Below the pieces are notes generated by a model, which saw nothing but the letters and a program-made list of their open reading frames with translations, was not told where the DNA came from and did no database searches. From NCBI GenBank assembly GCA_017444325.1, contig JAFSWV010000043.1:1-13995 (forward strand): DNA of 13,995 nt. The letters run 5' to 3'. The first letter of the stretch is position 1, and each line of letters begins with the position of its first letter. The stretch is from a bacterium (GTDB lineage Bacteria > Auribacterota > UBA3054). Below, in pieces: positions 1-6,460 of this stretch. Made by a program: the position numbers and the translations under genes.

Positions 1-1014
1 CTTCTTCGTCACGAAGGCGTCGCCCTGGCCGTAAACCACGCAGGGAGCCTTAGGATCGATAGCCCTGGCTTTCATGACGTTGACGGTGTAGTAGGGCGCC
101 GCGTCCGGTTCCTCTATTGGGAAGACCGTTCCCGCGCCGTAGAGGTAGCGGTAGGAGACCGCCACGTTCTGGGCGTCCAGGTGCAGAAGCATTTCCTTGC
201 TTGACATGGCGTAGCCGTGCGGCCTGGAGACCGTAGAAAGCCAGTTGACGTTCTGGGTGTAGCGTCCCTCGCAGGTCTTGGCCCATTTCTTCTTGAAGAT
301 ACCCTGCGACTTCAGGAAAATGTCGTTGTGGCTGACTTTGTTCTCCTTGGTGGAGACGTTCTCGTGGTGGACTATGGTGGCCGCTCCGCAGCAAACGGTC
401 TTGTAGCCGGCCGCCTTGGCCCTCAGGCAGTAATCCGTGTCTTCAAAGTAAGCGAAAAAGTCCTCGCAAAGCAGACCGACCTTGTCTATGACTTCCCTTT
501 TGATGTAGGCGCAAGCGAAGACGACGCTCTCGACTTCGGAATTATAAGGATACTGGTTCAGGTTCGCTTCGTTAGATGCCACCTGCTGGCCCCAGTAAGG
601 GCCGACCGGCATCCAGGCGCCCAGATGCTGCAAAAGCCCGTTGGCCCTCACAAGGCGGCAGCCAACCACGCCGACATTGGGCTCTTCGTAAGCCGCTTCC
701 TGCATCTTGGTGAGCCAGTCGCCCTTCTCTTCCAGGATCTCCGTGTCATTATTGAGAAGCAAAATGTCGGAATCGGGAGGAGTTAATTTAATGGCGACGT
801 TGTTGCCCTTGGGAAAACCGAGATTAGCGTTGTTGAAAACGCATTTTATATCTTTGAGGCTTTTTAAGTACTCGACCGTTCCGTCCGTGCTGCCATTGTC
901 GGCCACATAGATCGTGTAATCGGGATGCGTCGTGTAGCGCCTAAGCGTATCCAGACAGCGCTTGGTATAGCTCAAGCCGTTCCAGGTAAGAATTATTATT
1001 GATACTTTCCGCAT
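1..1014 (-). CDS. Family 2 glycosyltransferase, probably GT2-GT4 fusion (3' end outside window)
   Basis: Open for 338 codons from the ATG at 1014 to the window edge with no stop. The N-terminal ~255 residues are a GT2 (GT-A fold) transferase: VSIIILTWNG at 4-13, the nucleotide-sugar site VADNGSTDGT at 37-46, a NNDTE motif at 88-92 in the DXD position, and FFAYFEDTDYCLRA near 186-199 where the family places its catalytic acidic residue, followed by HHE at 216-218. It probably transfers a sugar from a nucleotide donor to a surface polysaccharide or glycoprotein at the cytoplasmic face. From about residue 258 a second region begins (HGYAMSSKEMLLHLDAQNV, then CVVYGQGDAF) that resembles the start of a GT4 domain in two-domain transferases; this part is inference because most of it is missing. 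It lies 54 bp after xerD and has its own likely promoter. No clear SD precedes the start, which is placed by homology and by its being the first ATG. Confidence 0.88.
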   Translation of the reverse strand, partial: MRKVSIIILTWNGLSYTKRCLDTLRRYTTHPDYTIYVADNGSTDGTVEYLKSLKDIKCVFNNANLGFPKGNNVAIKLTPPDSDILLLNNDTEILEEKGDWLTKMQEAAYEEPNVGVVGCRLVRANGLLQHLGAWMPVGPYWGQQVASNEANLNQYPYNSEVESVVFACAYIKREVIDKVGLLCEDFFAYFEDTDYCLRAKAAGYKTVCCGAATIVHHENVSTKENKVSHNDIFLKSQGIFKKKWAKTCEGRYTQNVNWLSTVSRPHGYAMSSKEMLLHLDAQNVAVSYRYLYGAGTVFPIEEPDAAPYYTVNVMKARAIDPKAPCVVYGQGDAFVTKK

Positions 1015-1042
1015 ATTTTCTGCTTATCTATCTATAAAAGAT

Positions 1043-1071
1043 ATTATAGCAAAAAATGGTGCGCCATCTCA
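1043..1071 (-). promoter_or_regulatory. Putative promoter of the GT2 gene
   Basis: On the minus strand a perfect TATAAT -10 box lies at 1048-1043, about 28 bp before the glycosyltransferase start. A weak -35-like TGAGAT lies 17 bp further upstream at 1071-1066, overlapping the xerD stop codon. The -10 is strong and the -35 poor, so the glycosyltransferase may be transcribed both from here and by read-through from xerD. Confidence 0.4.
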
Positions 1072-1968
1072 GCCGTGGGGATGGAATTTTTTGTGCAGTT
1101 TCTTCAAATGGCTGTATTCCACGTGCGTGTATTTTTCCGTAGTGACGACGGAAGAATGGCCGAGCATCTCCTGGACTACTCTCAGGTCGGCGCCGTGGAT
1201 GATGAGATGCGTGGCGAAGCTGTGCCTAAGCACGTGCGGTGAAATGTCTTTCTGTATGTCAGCTTCCTGGGCGTATTTTTTGATGCGCATCCAGAAGTTT
1301 ATCCTGGTCATGGGCTTCCCCAAGCGCGTCAAAAAAGCCTCTTTTCTCCTTGGCTCCTCGGTGCGAGTCGCCAGGTATTTTTTAACCGCTTCGCAAGCGA
1401 CCTTGCCGATGGGCACGATCCTTGTCTTGTTGCCTTTGCCAGTCACCTGAAGATAACCTTCGTCCAGGTCCATTTCGCCTTTTTTCAGCTTCACCAGCTC
1501 GCTGACGCGCAAGCCGGTGGCGTAAAGGAGCTCAAGCATAGCGGCGTCGCGCAAGCCGCTAGGAGTGTCTTTGTCGGGCGCCGCCAGAAGGCGCGACACC
1601 TCCTCCTCGGTCAAAACGTGCGGCAAAACTTTCGCCAGTTTCGGCGATTCTACCAGTTTCGGAACGTCTGTCTTAAGCTGCTTTTCCTCGACGCCGAAAC
1701 GGTAGAACATCCTAAGACTGATGAGTTCCCTGGCCGCCGTCGAGGTCGCCACGCGCTCCTCGTAGCGCTCGCCAAGGTAATCCGTGATGGTGTCGGGCGT
1801 CACGTCGTTCCAATCGGAAAGGCCTTGCTTTTCACAATAGGCGGCGAAGCCTACCAAATCGCTTCGGTAGGCTTCGCAGGTATTGCGCGCCAGACCTTTC
1901 TCAACGCGCAGATATTCTTCGAACCACTTTATGGGCGGCCCGAAGTTGTTTTCAGGCAGTTTGCTTAT
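1069..1968 (-). CDS. xerD: Site-specific tyrosine recombinase XerD, non-canonical AUA start
   Basis: XerD acts with XerC at dif to resolve chromosome dimers at division. Counting from the AUA at 1968-1966 the protein has 299 residues (E. coli XerD has 298). The N-terminal SAM-like core-binding domain contains FEEYLRVEKGLARNT at 16-30. The catalytic set is complete: R154 (ATGLRVSEL), K178 (VTGKGNKTR), H245 and R248 (SPHVLRHSF), H271 (MLGHSS) and nucleophile Y280 (TTEKYTHV). The tail LKKLHKKFHPHG is XerD-like rather than XerC-like. The last four catalytic residues are one higher than the E. coli numbers, which supports this start. In this frame there is no ATG or GTG after the upstream stop codon at 2094-2092; the only TTG (1857-1855) would remove 37 conserved residues. 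An AAAGGA SD lies 8 nt before the AUA, which overlaps the stop of the preceding gene (ATAA). Confidence 0.93.
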   Translation of the reverse strand: MSKLPENNFGPPIKWFEEYLRVEKGLARNTCEAYRSDLVGFAAYCEKQGLSDWNDVTPDTITDYLGERYEERVATSTAARELISLRMFYRFGVEEKQLKTDVPKLVESPKLAKVLPHVLTEEEVSRLLAAPDKDTPSGLRDAAMLELLYATGLRVSELVKLKKGEMDLDEGYLQVTGKGNKTRIVPIGKVACEAVKKYLATRTEEPRRKEAFLTRLGKPMTRINFWMRIKKYAQEADIQKDISPHVLRHSFATHLIIHGADLRVVQEMLGHSSVVTTEKYTHVEYSHLKKLHKKFHPHG

Positions 1969-3230
1969 TTCAGTTTTCCTTTGGCGTTCTTGCCCTGCTT
2001 GACGTCCACGCTCATCGGGAAGCTGCCGGAAGCGACCCAGACTTTGCCTTTCTTGGCGGTGTCGGTAGCGGAGGTGCCGATCATAGCATAGCTAAAAGGC
2101 AGGAACATCTGGCGGGCCTTGCCGGTCTCGGAACTGGCGGTGAGGCCGGTGGAGCCGATGATGGTGGCTTTGCTGACGGCGAAAGTAACTTTCATGCGGC
2201 CGTCCGGCTTCATCTTGATATCAAGTTTCTTGACGCCGCCCTTGGGATCGACGACTTTGTGGAGGCGCTGGTTCTTCTTAACTTTCACTTCCGTTCCGTC
2301 GCCGGGCAGGAAGAAGAGGTCGTGGCCCACGAAGAAAGCGATGTCGAAGTCGGAAAGATTCGCCATCACGGAGGCATGGTCGGTCATATCGATGCTGAAG
2401 GCGATCTTCAGGGTATCGGTCAGCGGCTTTTTGAATTTCTGGCTGAAGCTGACTTTCTGGTCGGTCAGAGTGCCGTAGCCCTTGAAATAGACTGGCGCGT
2501 TGTCAGTGTTGGTCAGCTGCTGGATCTCGGTGTTGTTTCCGCCGATCATCAGCTTCGACGTGAGTCTCACGGCTTCTCTGTCCACGTTCTGCTGGGGATA
2601 GGCGAGAGCCGCAGCCATGTTCGGCGATTCGTTCGTCTGAACTGTATTGGGCAGCACGGAAGTCTGCACCTGCACAGCCACTTTCTCCATATCGCCGATC
2701 ATGTAGCTGGAAGGAGGCAGGGACGAGCAGCGGCCGGTGAAGCCCACGTAGCGGTCTTTCGTTTCCTGCGTGCAGACGACATAGTTCGCGGTGTTGTAAG
2801 GCTCAGCGTAGTCGTTCTCTATAGTGCCGTAAACGTCAGCATCCACGTAGTGGGCGACGTTCAGGTTCGTGCTCTCGCGGGAAGTGATGATGTTGACCTG
2901 GTTGACCACATTGTTCTCTTCCGGAATATTCGCCACTGTGAAAATGAAGAGGTTCGAGAAGATCCCAGAGCCGTAGCCGACAAAGAGCTGGCTCTTGGGA
3001 TAGACTTTCTCCGAACCCGGGATCCTCTGAGTCTCAACGGTCGTGCCGGAAGATTTCAAACGCATGGAAGCGTCGCTGACATTGTTGTTCTGCATGTCAA
3101 CTTTGTAAGCCAAAGCTCCGACTTTTCCGTCGCCGTTGATCTCCACCTGGATATTGGTGTTTTCCAATATCGCGCCCAGGGCCATGCCGCAAAAAACAGC
3201 TATGGCGCCTAAAAGGTAAACCTTACGCAT
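1965..3230 (-). CDS. Secreted protein of unknown function (421 aa)
   Basis: I do not recognise this family. The start at 3230 is set by a strong AGGAGAGG SD 7 nt upstream and by the signal peptide that begins there: MRK, then a hydrophobic stretch (residues 4-18), with cleavage likely after the AxA-like GMALGA near residue 20. The mature part is Asn/Thr/Val/Lys-rich, probably mostly beta, with no membrane segment after the signal. It has two Cys at 153 and 168 (CTQETKDRYVGFTGRC), possibly a disulfide. The C-terminal third (residues ~240-421) is strongly basic and ends with a Lys-rich tail (KQGKNAKGKLK). It is the first gene of a minus-strand unit; its TAA stop overlaps the AUA start of xerD, so the two are translationally linked, though no functional link with recombination is evident. 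An extracellular or envelope location is likely. Confidence 0.8.
   Translation of the reverse strand: MRKVYLLGAIAVFCGMALGAILENTNIQVEINGDGKVGALAYKVDMQNNNVSDASMRLKSSGTTVETQRIPGSEKVYPKSQLFVGYGSGIFSNLFIFTVANIPEENNVVNQVNIITSRESTNLNVAHYVDADVYGTIENDYAEPYNTANYVVCTQETKDRYVGFTGRCSSLPPSSYMIGDMEKVAVQVQTSVLPNTVQTNESPNMAAALAYPQQNVDREAVRLTSKLMIGGNNTEIQQLTNTDNAPVYFKGYGTLTDQKVSFSQKFKKPLTDTLKIAFSIDMTDHASVMANLSDFDIAFFVGHDLFFLPGDGTEVKVKKNQRLHKVVDPKGGVKKLDIKMKPDGRMKVTFAVSKATIIGSTGLTASSETGKARQMFLPFSYAMIGTSATDTAKKGKVWVASGSFPMSVDVKQGKNAKGKLK
1977..1982 (-). promoter_or_regulatory. Ribosome binding site that places the xerD start at AUA
   Basis: AAAGGA on the minus strand, inside the last codons of the upstream gene, 8 nt before the AUA at 1968-1966. 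The spacing is ideal for initiation there and is too far (about 119 nt) to serve the TTG at 1857. Confidence 0.6.
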
Positions 3231-3281
3231 AATTAATCCTCTCCTACAAGGGTTAAACGTTTGTTTGATTATTATTATGCC

Positions 3282-3311
3282 ATTGTACCATATATAGTGG
3301 AAAAAGAGCAA
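3282..3311 (-). promoter_or_regulatory. Putative promoter of the 421-aa secreted protein gene
   Basis: On the minus strand TTGCTC (3311-3306) and TACAAT (3287-3282) are separated by 18 bp. Transcription would start about 45 bp before the ATG at 3230. A second AT-rich CATAATAATAAT stretch just downstream could be an alternative -10. Confidence 0.4.
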
Positions 3312-3322
3312 GGCTTCCCCAA

Positions 3323-3353
3323 GGTCTTGTCCCTCCACCCCGGGGGGAAGACC
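3323..3353. promoter_or_regulatory. Imperfect GC-rich inverted repeat in the divergent promoter region
   Basis: GGTCTT at 3323-3328 pairs with AAGACC at 3348-3353, and the inner TCCC can pair with part of the G-run after one mismatch. It sits between the two outward-facing promoters, upstream of both, and has no T-tract, so it is not an intrinsic terminator. It could be an operator or a chance structure. Confidence 0.25.
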
Positions 3354-3404
3354 GTTTTGACCTCTAAAAACCCTATTGATAGACTATTTATCTCTAACAT
3401 AGTG

Positions 3405-3410
3405 TATAAT
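3405..3410 (+). promoter_or_regulatory. Putative -10 box for the 3446 operon
   Basis: A perfect TATAAT, 35 bp before the ATG at 3446. A TTGATA at 3376-3381 is a good -35 hexamer but the 23-bp spacing is too long for a standard sigma-70 promoter, so either the promoter depends on an activator or the true -35 is degenerate. Confidence 0.45.
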
Positions 3411-3445
3411 GAAATTGTAAGAACGTACTAACAAGGAGACTCCCT

Positions 3446-4171
3446 ATGAAAAACAGATTTTTCTTCGGTCTTTTGGCGGTCCTCATTGCCGCCTCTGTTT
3501 GCGTTTATGCAGAAACTATCACTATGACCAACAAGAAGACCTACACCGGCGAGATCCTGGATATGGACAACGACGGCGTTAAGCTGAAAGACAAAGCCAA
3601 AGGCATGACGGTCTTTTTGAAATGGGACAACATGACGCTTGCCTCCATCAAGGAGCACAATCCCGACCTCTACGAAGTGAAGCTGGCCGAGAGGAAAGCT
3701 GAGATCGAAAAGCAGAAGAAGGAGCTTGGTCTCGTCAAATACACCAGTCCTGAAGGCAAAGAGATATTCGTCACTCCCGAACGCAAGACGGAGCTTGAAA
3801 ACCGCGCCAAAGGATTGGACCTTTATCAGGGCAAATGGCTTCCCACTAACCAAGTCGCCGAACTTAAGCTCGAAGTTGAGATGAAGAAGCAGGGCAAAAT
3901 CAAGTACGACGGCAAGTGGTACAACGCTGAAGAAGTCCAGGATATCGAGACTTTCAAGAAAAACAAAGGATTACGAGTCGGAATGAAAGCCGAGGAAGTC
4001 AAGGCTGCCTGGGGCGAACCGACCAGCGTCCGCAAATCCGCCGACTTCTCTTCCCGCAAACGCGAGATGTGGATCTACGTCAAGGAAGAGCAGGAAGTGG
4101 AAGACAGAGTCGTGATGGAACAGGATCAGGTCCTGCAGATCATGACCAACCAACCGGTAGAAGATTTTTAA
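3446..4171 (+). CDS. Secreted protein with SH3-like N-terminus and BamE-like C-terminal motif (241 aa)
   Basis: Signal peptide at residues 1-22 (hydrophobic core FFFGLLAVLIAASVCV, cleavage after VYA). Residues 23-65 form a small beta-type module (ITMTNKKTYTGEILDMDNDG, then VKLKDKAKG), of the kind often seen in PVC secreted proteins. A charged segment, residues 78-95, is probably helical. Two short repeats follow: YQGKWLPTNQVAEL near 127 and YDGKWYNAEEVQDI near 154. Residues 179-212 carry VGMKAEEVKAAWGEPTSV and then MWIYV, the pattern of the BamE/SmpA/OmlA fold (G-M-x-x-x-x-V, W/lG-x-P, W-x-Y). AAGGAG lies 7 nt before the ATG. It heads the plus-strand unit, 34 bp before the PVC signature gene. 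A periplasmic location is likely; there is no lipobox, so it is not a typical lipid-anchored BamE and its function is unknown. Confidence 0.82.
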   Translation: MKNRFFFGLLAVLIAASVCVYAETITMTNKKTYTGEILDMDNDGVKLKDKAKGMTVFLKWDNMTLASIKEHNPDLYEVKLAERKAEIEKQKKELGLVKYTSPEGKEIFVTPERKTELENRAKGLDLYQGKWLPTNQVAELKLEVEMKKQGKIKYDGKWYNAEEVQDIETFKKNKGLRVGMKAEEVKAAWGEPTSVRKSADFSSRKREMWIYVKEEQEVEDRVVMEQDQVLQIMTNQPVEDF

Positions 4172-4205
4172 TTAACAATAAAAATAAAGAAAAGGAGATA
4201 ATCTT

Positions 4206-4358
4206 ATGTCCAGACATCCCAGCTTCGGGCGCGGCGGCATTACCAAAAAGCGCAACGTCTTGAAACGTCTTGAGCGCATTGACCTGCTCAGAAAACAGAA
4301 TCGTTACAAAGAAGGCCAGACTGTGTACGGCCTGCCCAAAACCAAATTCGAACAGTAA
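4206..4358 (+). CDS. Small basic protein, PVC superphylum signature protein (50 aa)
   Basis: A complete 50-codon frame, MSRHPSFGRGGITKKRNVLK through ...GLPKTKFEQ, with an AAGGAG SD 8 nt upstream. It is rich in Lys and Arg (about one residue in four) and has the pattern SRHPS-G..G...KKRNVLKR-ER + LPKT, which I recognise from the family called 'small basic protein' (TIGR04137) and described as a signature protein of Planctomycetes, Verrucomicrobia, Chlamydiae and Lentisphaerae. Its role is not established; the charge and the size suggest binding to nucleic acid, possibly rRNA, but this is inference. It is followed 6 bp later by tpiA, whose SD overlaps its stop codon, so the two should be co-translated. 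It is the best taxonomic marker in the window and is short enough to be missed by gene callers. Confidence 0.9.
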   Translation: MSRHPSFGRGGITKKRNVLKRLERIDLLRKQNRYKEGQTVYGLPKTKFEQ

Positions 4359-4364
4359 GGAAAC

Positions 4365-5114
4365 ATGAGAACACCCGTTATTGCCGGCAACTGGAAAATG
4401 AACAAGACCGTTGCCGAAGCCGTGGCCCTGGCCTCTGAAATAAAGGAACGCGTGGCCGGCGTTGAGAACGTCAAAGTTATCGTTTGCCCCGTCTTCACGG
4501 CTGTCAAATCCGTGGCCGACGTTCTGAAAGGCTCGAACGTCAAAGTCGGCGCCCAGGATATGTACTGGGAAACTTCCGGCGCTTATACCGGCGAAGTGAG
4601 CGGCGAAATGCTCCTCGAAGCCGGCGCTGAATACGTCATCATCGGCCACTCTGAACGCCGCCAGTATTTCGGCGAAACGAACGAGACCGTCAATAAGAAA
4701 CTCAAAAAAGCCCTCTCTATCGGCCTCAAGCCGATCGTCTGCATCGGCGAAACTTTGGCTGACCGCGAAGCCGGCACGACCGAAGCCGTCGTCGGGAAGC
4801 AGGTGAAAGAAGGTTTCGTCGGCCTGACCGCCGAGGAAATGAAGGGCACCATCATTGCCTATGAGCCCGTCTGGGCCATCGGCACCGGCAAGACCGCCAC
4901 GGCCGAGCAGGCCGAGGCCGTCCATGCCTTCGTCCGCAACCTCGTTGCCCAGCTTTGGGACAAAGAGACCGCGGATGCCGTCATAATTCAGTACGGCGGC
5001 AGCATGAAGCCCGAGAACGTCGCTTCCCTTTTGGCCCAGCCCGATATCGATGGCGGCCTTATCGGCGGCGCGGCCTTGAAGGCTGATTCCTTCGAAAAAC
5101 TGGTCAAGTTCTAA
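4365..5114 (+). CDS. tpiA: Triosephosphate isomerase
   Basis: Interconverts dihydroxyacetone phosphate and glyceraldehyde 3-phosphate in glycolysis and gluconeogenesis, as a cytoplasmic TIM-barrel dimer. The 249-residue length is normal. Catalytic residues are all present: N9 and K11 (AGNWKMN), H95 (VIIGHSERR), E167 (AYEPVWAIGTGKTA, including the flexible lid loop 6), and the phosphate-binding QYGGSMKPEN near 209-218 and GLIGGAAL near 231-238. The start is supported by an AAGGA overlapping the stop of the preceding small gene, at a tight spacing of about 3 nt. It is followed 16 bp later by an intrinsic terminator. There is no sign of gapA or pgk next to it, and no secG downstream, which is a common neighbour of tpiA in other bacteria. 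Confidence 0.98.
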   Translation: MRTPVIAGNWKMNKTVAEAVALASEIKERVAGVENVKVIVCPVFTAVKSVADVLKGSNVKVGAQDMYWETSGAYTGEVSGEMLLEAGAEYVIIGHSERRQYFGETNETVNKKLKKALSIGLKPIVCIGETLADREAGTTEAVVGKQVKEGFVGLTAEEMKGTIIAYEPVWAIGTGKTATAEQAEAVHAFVRNLVAQLWDKETADAVIIQYGGSMKPENVASLLAQPDIDGGLIGGAALKADSFEKLVKF

Positions 5115-5130
5115 TCTGACCAAAACAAAA

Positions 5131-5160
5131 AGCCATGCCGCAAAAGGCATGGCTTTTTTT
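5131..5160 (+). terminator. Intrinsic terminator after tpiA
   Basis: A perfect 9-bp stem (AGCCATGCC at 5131-5139 with GGCATGGCT at 5146-5154), a 6-nt loop and seven T at 5154-5160. It lies between tpiA and the next gene on the same strand, whose ATG is only 23 bp further on, so it may act as a partial terminator or attenuator that lowers expression of the downstream three genes. Confidence 0.88.
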
Positions 5161-5183
5161 ATTCCCACTTCAAAGGAGCCACT

Positions 5184-6050
5184 ATGAAAAAAGCGACTGT
5201 TTTGACACTTCTTCTTCTGACCGTTTCCATCCTCCAAGCCGCTCCAAAAGAGAAAGAGGAAGCGTGGATCCAACAATGCAAAAATTTTAAGATCTTCGGC
5301 ATCTCTCTCGGCATGACGCCGGAGCAAGTGAGGTTAGTTTTCCTGAAAGCTCCCAAAACTTCTCTTTTGCCCTGGTCGGAAACGATGCCCTACTCTTCAC
5401 AATTCCGCTTTGATACCGACACGCACTACGGACCGCTCGATCCGCCTCTCATGCGTTTTCTGGACTTCGGCTTTTCTCCCATCATGACAAATATTCCTCA
5501 GCGCGCCCAGCTCAGAGTGGTTTATGACAATTCTTATGAAAACTCCTATCCGCTGAGTGAGGCGCACAATCCCTCCAACGGCACGGTGGAAGTGCTGCCA
5601 TACATAAGTCACAGGGCTACTTTCCACGACTACATTGTCACGACGAACACTTCGTTCCTGACTGTCAATAAACTGAAAGTGCGCGACAGGGCCAATATCA
5701 AAGTTTATTTCAACAAAAAGCACAGAGCGGTTGCCAGCGGCGTTGATCTTCTCAACATGAAGGATGAAGATCAGGAAAAGGCTTTCAAATACATGAACGA
5801 CAATTACAGCAAGCAGATCAGCCTTTCCGACCAGTACAACTTCACCTTCGAATGCCCGCAGGCTCCGAACGTCATGCTGCAGTCCTGCTGGACGAACTAT
5901 TACACCGCGCCTGAAGGCTTATCTTTCAAGATCGCGCCTCCCCAGTATTTCCGCCGTTGGAAAGGACAGAATTTCTATTATCATGATGTTGAGTACTTCA
6001 AAGCTTTGGAAGATAAAAAGCAAAAAGATCCTCTTCTGGACTTGCTCTGA
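5184..6050 (+). CDS. Secreted protein of unknown function with BamE-like N-terminal motif (288 aa)
   Basis: Signal peptide at residues 1-20 (MKK, then TVLTLLLLTVSIL, with cleavage near QAA). Shortly after comes FKIFGISLGMTPEQVRLVF (residues 35-53), matching the G-M-T-x-x-x-V motif that opens the BamE/SmpA/OmlA fold; the rest does not match any family I can name. The middle is rich in Tyr, Asn and Phe (for example VVYDNSYENSYPLSEAHN near 112-129), and the C-terminal end is charged (ALEDKKQKDPLLDLL). There are three Cys (32, 224, 235) and no later membrane segment. The start is supported by AAGGAG 5 nt upstream. Its TGA overlaps the next ATG (TGATG), so it is translationally coupled with a cytoplasmic nucleotide-metabolism gene. 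Any shared role is unclear. Envelope or periplasm is likely. Confidence 0.78.
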   Translation: MKKATVLTLLLLTVSILQAAPKEKEEAWIQQCKNFKIFGISLGMTPEQVRLVFLKAPKTSLLPWSETMPYSSQFRFDTDTHYGPLDPPLMRFLDFGFSPIMTNIPQRAQLRVVYDNSYENSYPLSEAHNPSNGTVEVLPYISHRATFHDYIVTTNTSFLTVNKLKVRDRANIKVYFNKKHRAVASGVDLLNMKDEDQEKAFKYMNDNYSKQISLSDQYNFTFECPQAPNVMLQSCWTNYYTAPEGLSFKIAPPQYFRRWKGQNFYYHDVEYFKALEDKKQKDPLLDLL

Positions 6051-6460
6051 TGACCAAACCGAAAATATATTTGAGCGGCCCTATCATGGACGCTGATCCG
6101 CACGGCGCCAGGGAATGGCGCGCAAAAGCCAAAGAACTCTTAGGCGAATCTTTTGAGCTTCTCGATCCCATGCGCCGCTCTTTCGTTGACCGCGCCGTGG
6201 ACTCCGCCAACGAGATCGTGCGTTTCGATCTTCAGGACGTGGACGACGCGGACGTCATCCTCGTCAACTATTCCAAGCCCAGTATAGGAACCGCCATGGA
6301 GGTTTTCTACGCCGGGCATGTAAAAGACAAATTCATCGTGGCCTTCTCCCCCTTCACCTATCAGGACTGCAGCCCGTGGATGGTAAAATACTGCACCAAG
6401 ATCCTGCCCTCCTTGGAAGAGGCTGCCCAATACATCAACACTAACTTCGCGAAAAAATGA
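6050..6460 (+). CDS. Nucleoside 2-deoxyribosyltransferase-like protein
   Basis: 136 residues with the pattern of the nucleoside 2-deoxyribosyltransferase family (PF05014 type): KIYLSGPIMDAD at 5-16 for the first strand and substrate loop, DLQDVDDADVILVNYSKPSI at 60-79, and GTAMEVFYAGH at 80-90, where E85 is in the position of the catalytic glutamate. A conserved-looking SPWMVKYCTKIL lies at 108-119. Family members exchange or hydrolyse the base of deoxynucleosides, or cleave deoxynucleoside monophosphates, in the cytoplasm; which of these applies cannot be told here. The length is close to the usual 140-160. Its ATG overlaps the stop of the previous gene, and its own TGA overlaps the start of the sugar nucleotidyltransferase (ATGA), so all three are expected to be translated together. 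Confidence 0.85.
   Translation: MTKPKIYLSGPIMDADPHGAREWRAKAKELLGESFELLDPMRRSFVDRAVDSANEIVRFDLQDVDDADVILVNYSKPSIGTAMEVFYAGHVKDKFIVAFSPFTYQDCSPWMVKYCTKILPSLEEAAQYINTNFAKK

Noticed and set aside
2259..3212. 317-residue plus-strand open frame
   Set aside because: Lies antisense to the secreted 421-residue protein, which has a signal peptide and a strong SD. The antisense product is Val/His/Arg-rich with no motif, a typical shadow of biased codon use.
3231..3338. Longer start for the 421-residue protein at 3338
   Set aside because: Would bury the signal peptide and overlaps the promoter candidate; the ATG at 3230 has a strong AGGAGAGG.
4140..5327. 395-residue minus-strand open frame
   Set aside because: Antisense to the complete, motif-verified tpiA and crosses the tpiA terminator; no SD or recognisable domain.
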